Shown in pieces: positions 5,606-10,388 of a DNA stretch of 12,071 bases. The DNA is taken from the NCBI GenBank assembly GCA_934623545.1, contig CAKTVN010000030.1, positions 1-12,071 on the forward strand. Reading direction: 5' to 3'. The DNA is from an uncultured Oscillospiraceae bacterium. Lineage in GTDB: Bacteria; Bacillota; Clostridia; Oscillospirales; Oscillospiraceae. The position numbers and the translations under genes are program-made. The notes beneath the pieces are model-generated. The model had not been told where the DNA came from, searched no databases, and saw nothing but the letters and a program-made list of their open reading frames with translations. How positions within the stretch are numbered: the first letter of the stretch is position 1; each line of letters opens with the position of its first letter.

Positions 5606-6980
5606 CCGCCTGAAAGCCCGCGCGAGAGCTTCCAGCGCGTTCAAGCGGCAGCAGCGAGAGGCGCAAATGCTTATTGACGGCGTAGACGTCAAACGACATA
5701 TCGCCCCGTGTTATCTGCCCCTGCATGAGGACATCAAGGCGGAGAAGTACCGCTTTTACAATCTCCCCGGAGGGCGCGGTTCCTGCAAAAGCTCTTTTGT
5801 CTCATTGGAGATCGTAGACGGCATACAGCGCGACCCCACAGGGAAAAGCAATGCCATTGTATTTCGCAAAGTAGCCGGGACAATGCGCGACAGTGTCTTT
5901 TCTCAAATCGCATGGGCTATTGATTTGTTGGGTGTCTCTCAGCTTTGGAAAGCGACTGTCTCCCCGATGATGTACGAATACCGACCGACCGGCGCACAGA
6001 TCCTTTTTCGGGGGCTGGACGATGCAGGCAAGCTAAAATCCATCAAGCCGCGGCACGGTCTGTTCCGCTATGTGTGGTTTGAGGAATTTGCGGAGCTGAA
6101 CGGCGCGAACTTTGCCCGGAATATCCTTCAGTCAGTCATGCGGGGACAGGGTGTCAATCCACAGGTGTTCCGCAGCTTTAATCCGCCGATCAGTAAATCA
6201 AACTGGGTCAATCAGTTTGTAGCAGAGCCGGACGTACAGAGCATCACGCTTCACACGACCTATAAGGACATTCCCGCAGAATGGCTCGGTGAGGCTTTCA
6301 TATTAGAGGCGGAGCGCTTAGAGGCCGTCAATGAGCAGGCATACCGGCACGAATACTTAGGCGAGGCGACCGGCACCGGCGCGGAGGTATTCCCGGCACT
6401 GGAAGTGCGGGAGATCACCGCCGAGGAAGTGCAGAATATGCAATACTTCTTTTCCGGCGTGGACTTCGGCTTTGCAGCAGACCCCGCTTGCTTTATCCGT
6501 TGCAGCTACGACCGTAAGCACGAGACGATCTACATTCTGAACGAGATTTACAAGCGCGGCATGAGCAATCGTCAGCTCGCAGAGAATATTGCCCCTATTG
6601 TGGCGGGTGATGTTAAAAGCAGCGGCTACACTTCCTATATCAGCGGCTTGCAGTTTCAGGATCACAGTGACATTTATTGCGATGCGGCAGAGCCGAAAAG
6701 CATAGCCGATTTAAGAGACTGCGGCTTGAAACAGGCCAGAGCTTGCCACAAAGAGCCGGGATGCGTGGCGTATCGTGTCAAGTGGCTGCAACACCGGCGC
6801 ATTGTGGTTGATCCTGCAAGGACGCCAAATGCGGCGCGGGAGCTTGCAAACTACGAATACGAAAAGGACAAGGACGGCAATGTGCTTTCCTCTCTCCCCG
6901 ACAGGGACAACCACAGTATAGACAGCCTCTCTTATGCGTTGGATCGTGAGATTTACCGCAAACGAGGGCAGAGCGCCTAA
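5595..6980 (+). CDS. terL: Terminase large subunit (TerL), PBSX-type
   Basis: This 461-aa packaging motor has both expected domains. The N-terminal ATPase shows Walker A GGRGSCKSS (59-67), Walker B YVWFEE (159-164) and the coupling-type motif SFNPP (194-198). The C-terminal RNase H-like nuclease shows GVDFGFAADP with D290, YCDAAEP with D363 and DNHSIDSL with D438/D443. All key acidic residues are present, so it looks functional. Length (about 430-470 aa is usual) is complete. It overlaps TerS by 11 bp. In a phage the portal gene normally comes next; here a 94-aa zinc-ribbon protein follows instead, which is the most unusual point of the element. Confidence 0.95.
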   Translation: MYYDRLKARARASSAFKRQQREAQMLIDGVDVKRHIAPCYLPLHEDIKAEKYRFYNLPGGRGSCKSSFVSLEIVDGIQRDPTGKSNAIVFRKVAGTMRDSVFSQIAWAIDLLGVSQLWKATVSPMMYEYRPTGAQILFRGLDDAGKLKSIKPRHGLFRYVWFEEFAELNGANFARNILQSVMRGQGVNPQVFRSFNPPISKSNWVNQFVAEPDVQSITLHTTYKDIPAEWLGEAFILEAERLEAVNEQAYRHEYLGEATGTGAEVFPALEVREITAEEVQNMQYFFSGVDFGFAADPACFIRCSYDRKHETIYILNEIYKRGMSNRQLAENIAPIVAGDVKSSGYTSYISGLQFQDHSDIYCDAAEPKSIADLRDCGLKQARACHKEPGCVAYRVKWLQHRRIVVDPARTPNAARELANYEYEKDKDGNVLSSLPDRDNHSIDSLSYALDREIYRKRGQSA

Positions 6981-6997
6981 AGAAAGGAGGTCATAAC

Positions 6998-7282
6998 ATG
7001 GGCTATATGAAAATCAGATGCCATTTCTGCGGCGGCACATGGGAAGTATACGCGCGGAGCATCACGAACGGAGATTGTGCCCGCACCTGCCCGCATTGCT
7101 TCAAGAGCATTGAAAAGCAGACATGGGAAAAACAGATCATTCCGGCTTTCCATGCGCTGGATGATGCAAACCGCGAGCTTGTAAAGGATCACGCAGGCTA
7201 TCATACCCCGCTCTTTGAGATCAGCTATGAAGCCGACAGCGTATTCAGAAACTGTTATGAAAACTGTCCAAATTTGGACTGA
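6998..7282 (+). CDS. Small zinc-ribbon protein of unknown function
   Basis: This 94-aa protein has CHFC at residues 8-11 and CPHC at 30-33, a compact four-cysteine zinc ribbon. A helix-rich segment follows (WEKQIIPAFHALDDANRELVKDH), then a tail ending with two more cysteines (NCYENC). AAGGAGG lies 7 bases before ATG 6998 and the gene starts 17 bases after TerL, so it belongs to the terminase operon. No catalytic motif is visible. Its position after TerL suggests a part in packaging, helper interaction or gene control, but I do not recognise a named family. Confidence 0.8.
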   Translation: MGYMKIRCHFCGGTWEVYARSITNGDCARTCPHCFKSIEKQTWEKQIIPAFHALDDANRELVKDHAGYHTPLFEISYEADSVFRNCYENCPNLD

Positions 7283-7285
7283 AGG

Positions 7286-7332
7286 AACTTTCGCTCAATT
7301 TTGCGCACACCCCGCTCAAAACTGAGCAAGTT
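7286..7332 (+). promoter_or_regulatory. Interrupted hairpin in the leader of the 199-aa gene
   Basis: AACTT (7286-7290), CTCA (7294-7297) and TTTTG (7299-7303) pair with CAAAA (7317-7321), TGAG (7323-7326) and AAGTT (7328-7332) around a 13-base loop. No T-run follows, so it is not a standard terminator. It may separate or stabilise the downstream message. Confidence 0.45.
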
Positions 7333-7372
7333 GAAGATAGGCGGCGGGAAAGACCGCAGAAAGGAAAAAATT

Positions 7373-7972
7373 ATGTCTTTTGTAAACAATCTGAAAAACA
7401 CCGTTACCAGTAGCCGCGCCGCGATTGCCGCAGCGCAGGAAGAAGCCGCAACCTTTGAGCGCAAGTGGAGCGGCTATTACTCACCCACCGTCTATGCTGA
7501 AAAATTCGCACCCGTAAAGGCAAAGACGGACGCAGAAATTCTTGCAGCTCACAAAGCGATCAAAACCACCGTTGACGATTTCCGCAAGCAGATTGCGGAG
7601 CGCTATATCTTGAAAGGCGACGAACTGACCGCAGATGCGAAACTGCTTGAAAGCGGCGTGGAGCTGAACAAAGCCGATCTGACGCGAATGTTCGACGCTG
7701 CAAAGGCTGTAAACAATCATACCATGATGGAGCTTGCATGGCGGCGCTCGCTGAAAGACGGCATTGTAATTGAGCGCCCATACTTCAGCGAAAAAGATCT
7801 GAACGATGCCGCTGATACGTTAGAGAACTACGCAAATTCCGCGCTTTCCAACAAAATGTATATTGATCTGTGGAACGATCCCGACAAACTCACGGCAATC
7901 ACACCGGCTGCCGTGCATGATTGGGATGGTACAGAAGCACCTTACCGCTATACAACGAACAGCAACGGTTGA
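7373..7972 (+). CDS. 199-aa helical protein of unknown function
   Basis: The protein is soluble, with no signal peptide or membrane segment. Residues 1-30 are alanine-rich and helical (NTVTSSRAAIAAAQEEAATFERKW). The middle is charged and helical (KTDAEILAAHKAIKTTVDDF; LESGVELNKADLTRMFDAAK). The C-terminus is acidic and ends DWDGTEAPYRYTTNSNG. ATG 7373 is preceded by AGAAAGGA; the in-frame stretch from 7301 has no ribosome site and covers the leader hairpin. The gene is last in the terminase operon. It could be a scaffold-like, capsid-modifying or helper-interfering protein; these are guesses from position, and I do not recognise the family. Confidence 0.82.
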   Translation: MSFVNNLKNTVTSSRAAIAAAQEEAATFERKWSGYYSPTVYAEKFAPVKAKTDAEILAAHKAIKTTVDDFRKQIAERYILKGDELTADAKLLESGVELNKADLTRMFDAAKAVNNHTMMELAWRRSLKDGIVIERPYFSEKDLNDAADTLENYANSALSNKMYIDLWNDPDKLTAITPAAVHDWDGTEAPYRYTTNSNG

Positions 7973-7975
7973 AAT

Positions 7976-8400
7976 TGTAGCCTTTAAGGAGCGATGCAGA
8001 GGCAAACAGCCGGAGAAAGACCGGCAGTACGCAGCAAGAGCGCGGGATTGCCTATCCTTTGTTCCCTTGCAAAGCCCCGTCCGAGGTAGTGAGGCGGGCA
8101 GCGCCCTAAAGCACTTGGGCGCGTAGAGTGTGAAGTGCCATTATATATTTCCAATATATAGGGACGGAGACACAAACTCCGTCCCTCACGTTATTCACCA
8201 GCGAAATTTCGCTGATGAACGCTTGAAGGAACGCGAACGTTCGTTTGCTTCCAGAGATGCGCCGCGGCGCACTAACGACCGTAAATGTTTCATACGACCT
8301 TCGTTATACAGAAACCGAAAAATGCCGTCACAGGGCGCTGGACGCCTCAGAACGGCATAGCGAAACAGACCGTGGGGAATTATCCTCACGGTCTGTCTAT
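7976..8400 (+). ncRNA. Candidate large structured noncoding RNA
   Basis: No open frame here has a convincing start and family. Instead there is a chain of stems: 8009-8025 (GCCGG/CCGGC), an H-type pseudoknot at 8101-8138, 8142-8160 (8-bp stem, loop TCC), 8161-8185 (9-bp GGGACGGAG stem), 8194-8219 (palindrome CAGCGAAATTTCGCTG extended by TTCA/TGAA), 8225-8251 (CGAA tetraloop), 8258-8271 (TGCGCCGCGGCGCA), 8287-8315, 8322-8358 (two-tier stem) and 8365-8396 (terminator-like). Such density recalls ornate phage RNAs like GOLLD or ROOL, but I cannot assign it to either. The strand is chosen because the last hairpin looks like a plus-strand terminator and transcription arrives from the terminase operon. 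Packaging or replication DNA sites are alternatives. Confidence 0.55.
8365..8400 (+). terminator. Terminator-like hairpin between convergent operons
   Basis: A perfect 10-bp stem ACAGACCGTG (8365-8374) with CACGGTCTGT (8387-8396) is extended by GGGA/TCCT around a 4-base loop, then TCTATTATT. The T-run is weak but the stem is strong. It ends the rightward transcript before the leftward accessory operon. Confidence 0.6.
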
Positions 8401-8436
8401 TATTGCGGCGCATATCAACGTCGCTTGTGAACGGAA

Positions 8437-8799
8437 TCAGCCTGCTTTTGTGTCACGATGCTTCGCCTTCAATTCACGATTATGCGCTTCTTCGTCTTCC
8501 ACGTTAGCCTTTGCCCGTGCTGCGCTTTCGAGATACTGCTGTACGCAGGGAGCATCACCGTGTCCGGCGTGCAGGTGATATTCCAGCTGCGCGTCTGCGA
8601 GTAAGTCATCGGCGATCCACAGGTTGTTCCGTATCGTTTCCGCGGCTCTTTTGTCAAGCGTTTTTTGCTCTCGGTCACTTAAAAACGCATCGATAAGGTC
8701 ATAAATCAGCTGCTCGGCCTGATCGATTTTCAGAAATGCGCTGTCAAGCGCTGTTTCAATCGTCACGCGTTCTGCTCTTGTCGTTCTGGAAATGAACAT
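8437..8799 (-). CDS. Small helical protein, accessory operon gene 3
   Basis: This 120-aa protein is highly charged and almost wholly helical: TIETALDSAFLKIDQAEQLIYDLIDAFLSD, then a segment with paired H and A residues (LADAQLEYHLHAGHG) and a lysine/glutamate-rich end. No known motif is visible. ATG 8799 is chosen over the longer frame because AGGAGG lies 9 bases upstream and the longer N-terminus is the antisense shadow of the preceding gene. It starts one base after the preceding stop codon, so it is the last gene of a tight leftward operon. Function is unknown. Confidence 0.78.
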   Translation of the reverse strand: MFISRTTRAERVTIETALDSAFLKIDQAEQLIYDLIDAFLSDREQKTLDKRAAETIRNNLWIADDLLADAQLEYHLHAGHGDAPCVQQYLESAARAKANVEDEEAHNRELKAKHRDTKAG

Positions 8800-8800
8800 A

Positions 8801-9112
8801 TCAATTTTCCTCCTTCGTCTGCACCACAGGGAGCATTTGCAGCGTGTCTGCGGTAAGAGAAACCAACTGCTCAACCGCGAACAGTGCCGCGCCCAGCGCG
8901 TCAAAGTTCTCCTCCATCCACTCGCGGGCGGCCTTGTCCAGATCGCCGTCGGTCTCCTTTGCGTATTCTTCCAGAATCCCCTCGCAGGTTTGACGGTGAA
9001 TCATCGGTTCAAGCACGTGTTCAAGAAGCCCATGCGCAGATACGGCGTTCAGTTCAGCGCCGAACAGTTCCGCCTTGAGCGCAGCGGGGGCGATAATATA
9101 TCTTTCGTCCAT
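8801..9112 (-). CDS. Small acidic protein, accessory operon gene 2
   Basis: This 103-aa acidic protein is probably helical and has no membrane segment or cysteine motif. It contains AALKAELFGAELNAVSAHGL, EGILEEYAKETDGDLDKAAREW and ALFAVEQLVSLTADTLQML. ATG 9112 is preceded by GGGAGGG, and the gap to the upstream gene is only 13 bases. No family is recognised. The surroundings point to a co-regulated accessory function of the element rather than a structural gene. Confidence 0.78.
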   Translation of the reverse strand: MDERYIIAPAALKAELFGAELNAVSAHGLLEHVLEPMIHRQTCEGILEEYAKETDGDLDKAAREWMEENFDALGAALFAVEQLVSLTADTLQMLPVVQTKEEN

Positions 9113-9125
9113 AATTGCCCTCCCG

Positions 9126-9401
9126 TTACGCTACAACAAATCTACGCGAAGTGGTCGAGCGGGTGAAGCGCTCTGCAAGCTCGGGCATTGCCTTCTTGAA
9201 CGCCGTGCTGTCGAAGCGGCTACCCGTTACGGTCTTCCATGTGACCTTGTAATCCGCACCAGTCAGCGTATCGGCGTTAATGGCGGTCATGTGCGCCTTG
9301 ATCGTATCCTGAATGCCCTCAATCTCGGCGGCAAGCTCGTCCACCATCCGGCGCAGCTCGCGCAGTTCGTTGACCTTGCCTTGAATTTCCGTGTTGCTCA
9401 T
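9126..9401 (-). CDS. Small coiled-coil phage/ICE-type protein, accessory operon gene 1
   Basis: This 91-aa protein starts with a coiled-coil (about 5-38; VNELRELRRMVDELAAEIEGIQDTIKAHM). A small domain follows with TLTGADYKVTWKTVTGSRFDSTAFKKAMPELAERF and the end TTSRRFVV. I recognise the general pattern from hypothetical proteins of Firmicutes phages and mobile elements that resemble Gp157 or nuclease-inhibitor-type coiled-coil proteins, but I cannot name the family safely. ATG 9401 has GAAAGGGG upstream and overlaps, as ATGA, the stop codon of a possible 56-codon small ORF. A strong promoter lies 239 bp upstream with a long leader between. Confidence 0.82.
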   Translation of the reverse strand: MSNTEIQGKVNELRELRRMVDELAAEIEGIQDTIKAHMTAINADTLTGADYKVTWKTVTGSRFDSTAFKKAMPELAERFTRSTTSRRFVVA

Positions 9402-9568
9402 GTGAATACCCCTTTCAATTTTCGGCTGGGCGTGGTATACTGACCGCGACCCCTTTTGTGGTTGCGTCCTGTGTTTGCTTTCAACGGCATGCAGGACGCT
9501 TTTCTTTTGCTCGGGAGCTTTGGCGGCGGGCGGCTCTGAGTATCTAGCCCTTTAGGCGTTTCTCTCAA
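9398..9568 (-). CDS. Possible 56-aa basic small ORF leading the accessory operon
   Basis: An open frame from TTG 9568 ends in a TGA that overlaps the ATG of the next gene (ATGA), the classic layout of translational coupling. The peptide is very basic and proline-rich (SRPPPKLPSKRKAS near the start, NTGRNHKRGRG later). GGAG lies four bases before the TTG; an internal ATG at 9490 has no ribosome site. The frame crosses a strong hairpin, and the product has no recognised domain, so it may be a chance frame in a structured leader. It could also be a leader peptide. Confidence 0.3.
   Translation of the reverse strand: MRETPKGLDTQSRPPPKLPSKRKASCMPLKANTGRNHKRGRGQYTTPSRKLKGVFT
9436..9508 (+). terminator. 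Plus-strand hairpin pair with T-run (possible antisense RNA)
   Basis: GCGTCCTG (9464-9471) pairs with CAGGACGC (9492-9499), followed by TTTTCTTTT: a good intrinsic terminator on the plus strand. Just before it, CGCGACC (9445-9451) can pair with GGTTGCG (9460-9466), sharing GCG with the terminator stem, so the two are mutually exclusive like an attenuator. TATACT at 9436-9441 could be a -10 box, but no good -35 is seen. No plus-strand gene lies upstream, so it might end a short RNA antisense to the accessory operon leader. Confidence 0.45.
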
Positions 9569-9639
9569 GCTTCTCCGTTCCCGCTCTTACGTTGTCGCGT
9601 ATGTGTTCGACCTTCGCTGTGTTCCCTTGCGATGGTCTT

Positions 9640-9668
9640 ATTGTACTACATGGTTAACTATGTATCAA
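9640..9668 (-). promoter_or_regulatory. Strong leftward promoter of the accessory operon
   Basis: On the minus strand TTGATA (9668-9663) and TACAAT (9645-9640) are 17 bp apart, each one base from consensus. Operator site 1 fills the spacer, so a bound regulator would block RNA polymerase. Transcription would start near 9633, leaving a leader of about 230 nt before ATG 9401. Confidence 0.8.
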
Positions 9669-9731
9669 GACGGAATATTGCACAAGGTTAATCATGTATT
9701 TTTGTAGTATTTTTACATAGTTAATCATGCT
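9647..9731. promoter_or_regulatory. Three palindromic operators for the ribbon-helix-helix regulator
   Basis: Site 1 (9647-9664) is TACATGGTTAACTATGTA, palindromic except for one pair. Site 2 (9681-9698) and site 3 (9714-9731) match it at 14 and 13 of 18 positions. Their centres are 34 and 33 bp apart. Site 1 lies in the spacer of the leftward promoter and site 3 in the spacer of the rightward promoter. This suits cooperative binding by a small ribbon-helix-helix protein made from the adjacent gene. That assignment is inferred from position. Confidence 0.7.
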
Positions 9732-9741
9732 CTAATATGAT
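9712..9741 (+). promoter_or_regulatory. Promoter of the ribbon-helix-helix gene
   Basis: TTTACA (9712-9717) and TATGAT (9736-9741) are separated by 18 bp, with operator site 3 in the spacer. This implies autoregulation. An overlapping TACAAT at 9741-9746 is a less likely -10. Confidence 0.6.
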
Positions 9742-9772
9742 ACAATAACATCAAAAGAAAGGGGGCGTATAT

Positions 9773-9970
9773 GTGCCTATATCAGAAGCAAAAAAAAGAG
9801 CAAATAAGAAATACCAAGCGAAAAACATAGCGAGTCTTGCTTGCCGGGTCAAGAAGGAACAGGCCGAGAAGTTTAAGACTTACTGCGCCGAGATAGGCAA
9901 GACCTCAAATGCAGTCTTGCGTGATTATGTTTTAGATTGCATTGGTGAAAAACAAGAAGCCGGGGAATAA
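9773..9970 (+). CDS. Ribbon-helix-helix (CopG/Arc-like) regulator
   Basis: This 65-aa protein has a lysine-rich N-terminus (residues 1-17). IASLACRVKKEQAEKF forms the DNA-contacting beta strand and first helix, and IGKTSNAVLRDYVLDCI the second helix, the Arc/CopG plan. It should dimerise and bind short palindromes. The start is GTG 9773, with AAGGGGG 7 bases upstream; an ATG two bases earlier is in another frame. It is divergent from the accessory operon, and three matching palindromes lie between them. It is therefore the likely repressor of both. It could alternatively be an antitoxin, but no toxin gene adjoins it. Confidence 0.85.
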   Translation: MPISEAKKRANKKYQAKNIASLACRVKKEQAEKFKTYCAEIGKTSNAVLRDYVLDCIGEKQEAGE

Positions 9971-9992
9971 ACCTCGGCTTCTTGCTCTTTTT
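9954..9992 (+). terminator. Intrinsic terminator of the ribbon-helix-helix gene
   Basis: AAGAAGCCG (9954-9962) pairs with CGGCTTCTT (9975-9983), followed by GCTCTTTTT. The hairpin's 5' arm includes the last codons and the loop contains the stop codon, a compact arrangement typical of phage-like elements. Confidence 0.85.
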
Positions 9993-9998
9993 AGGGGC

Positions 9999-10024
9999 GG
10001 TATGGGTTTTTGTATGGGTTTCTG
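9999..10024 (+). repeat. Right copy of paired GTATGGG repeat (putative integrase arm site)
   Basis: GTATGGG at 10000 and 10012 mirrors the pair at 407 and 418 near the left end, in the same orientation. It lies about 97 bp inside the attR core. Confidence 0.55.
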
Positions 10025-10082
10025 CTGTGTACTCCAAAATGGAATCAGTGGAAAAGTATGTGTAAAATTGCATATAGGCAGC

Positions 10083-10115
10083 AAAAACCGCTCAAATCGT
10101 TTCGATTCAAGCGGT
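10083..10115 (-). terminator. Element-supplied terminator for the reconstituted tRNA-Thr
   Basis: On the minus strand 13-base arms (10115-10103 and 10099-10087) pair around AAA and are followed by a T-run. Two positions are G-U wobbles when read in this direction but C-A mismatches in the other, so the hairpin works only on the tRNA's strand. It lies six bases beyond the tRNA 3' end. Integration moved the native terminator 9.9 kb away (184-221), and this one replaces it. Confidence 0.8.
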
Positions 10116-10120
10116 AAATG

Positions 10121-10167
10121 TTGGAGCTGCTGGGCAGATTCGAACTGCCGACCTCGTCATTACCAAT
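10121..10167. repeat. attR, right 47-bp core repeat
   Basis: This stretch is identical to 220-266. It supplies the 3' half of the tRNA-Thr gene, so the gene stays whole after insertion. The repeat ends at the first base of the 5' side of the anticodon stem. Confidence 0.93.
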
Positions 10168-10197
10168 GACGCGCTCTACCGACTGAGCTACAGCAGC
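10122..10197 (-). tRNA. tRNA-Thr (anticodon GGT)
   Basis: The 76-nt gene folds fully on the minus strand. It has a 7-bp acceptor stem GCTGCTG/CAGCAGC, D-arm GCTC/GAGC, anticodon stem CGTCA/TGACG with loop TTGGTAA (anticodon GGT, complement at 10162-10164), T-arm GGCAG/CTGCC with loop TTCGAAT, discriminator T and an encoded CCA. It reads Thr codons ACC and ACU. It is the integration target; its 3' half is provided by the element. Confidence 0.96.
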
Positions 10198-10220
10198 AGG
10201 TGTTCTCAAACAGCTCGCTT

Positions 10221-10248
10221 ATTATAGCATAATTCGTGGAAATGTCAA
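10221..10248 (-). promoter_or_regulatory. Consensus promoter of tRNA-Thr
   Basis: On the minus strand TTGACA (10248-10243) and TATAAT (10226-10221) are both perfect consensus with a 16-bp spacer. They lie 23 bp upstream of the tRNA 5' end, as expected for a strong stable-RNA promoter. The sequence is chromosomal, outside the element. Confidence 0.88.
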
Positions 10249-10329
10249 GTCCCAGTTTCGGAAAATTTCTGTCGAGCGGAAAAGGTGTGCGTTTTGAGCG
10301 CCGGAACGCGGTTTTCGGTGAAATTTGTG

Positions 10330-10358
10330 TGTACAGAAGCAAAAAAAGATGCTAAGAT
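10330..10358 (+). promoter_or_regulatory. Probable promoter of the zinc-ribbon membrane protein gene
   Basis: TGTACA (10330-10335) and TAAGAT (10353-10358) have a 17-bp spacer and lie about 30 bp before the coding start. The match is moderate. Confidence 0.5.
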
Positions 10359-10388
10359 AGTTCAGAAAAGAAATTGGGAGGGACTGTC

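Larger units (their letters stand above)
220..10167. mobile_element. tRNA-Thr-integrated phage-satellite-like element, about 9.9 kb
   Basis: The element is bounded by the 47-bp att repeats. Gene order: integrase, KilA-N and Xre repressor leftward; HTH, excisionase-like, replication protein, DnaC-like, TerS, TerL and two unknowns rightward; a structured non-coding block; then a leftward three-gene accessory operon with a divergent ribbon-helix-helix regulator. This matches the known plan of phage-inducible chromosomal islands of Gram-positive bacteria (int and repressor on the left, divergent xis/rep/terS). It has TerL as well and no visible capsid, portal, tail or lysis gene. All open frames look intact, which argues against simple decay, though a defective or deleted prophage cannot be excluded. 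Confidence 0.85.

Noticed and set aside
7994..8086. Short ATG frame after AAGGAG at 7986
   Set aside because: The ribosome site is only two bases from the ATG and the frame is about 30 codons without a recognisable product.
8212..8242. CTGATGA motif that could begin a hammerhead ribozyme core
   Set aside because: The following bases do not form a stem II leading to GAAA, and no cleavage-site strand is placed correctly. CTGATGA is explained by the palindromic hairpin at 8194-8219.
8130..8360. Plus-strand open frame of 76 codons in the structured block
   Set aside because: It has no ribosome site before its GTG, odd composition and no family resemblance, and it runs through at least six hairpins. 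The structure explains the sequence better.
9773..9970. Toxin-antitoxin pair with the ribbon-helix-helix gene as antitoxin
   Set aside because: No co-directional partner gene follows; a terminator overlaps its end, and the operator layout fits a divergent regulator.
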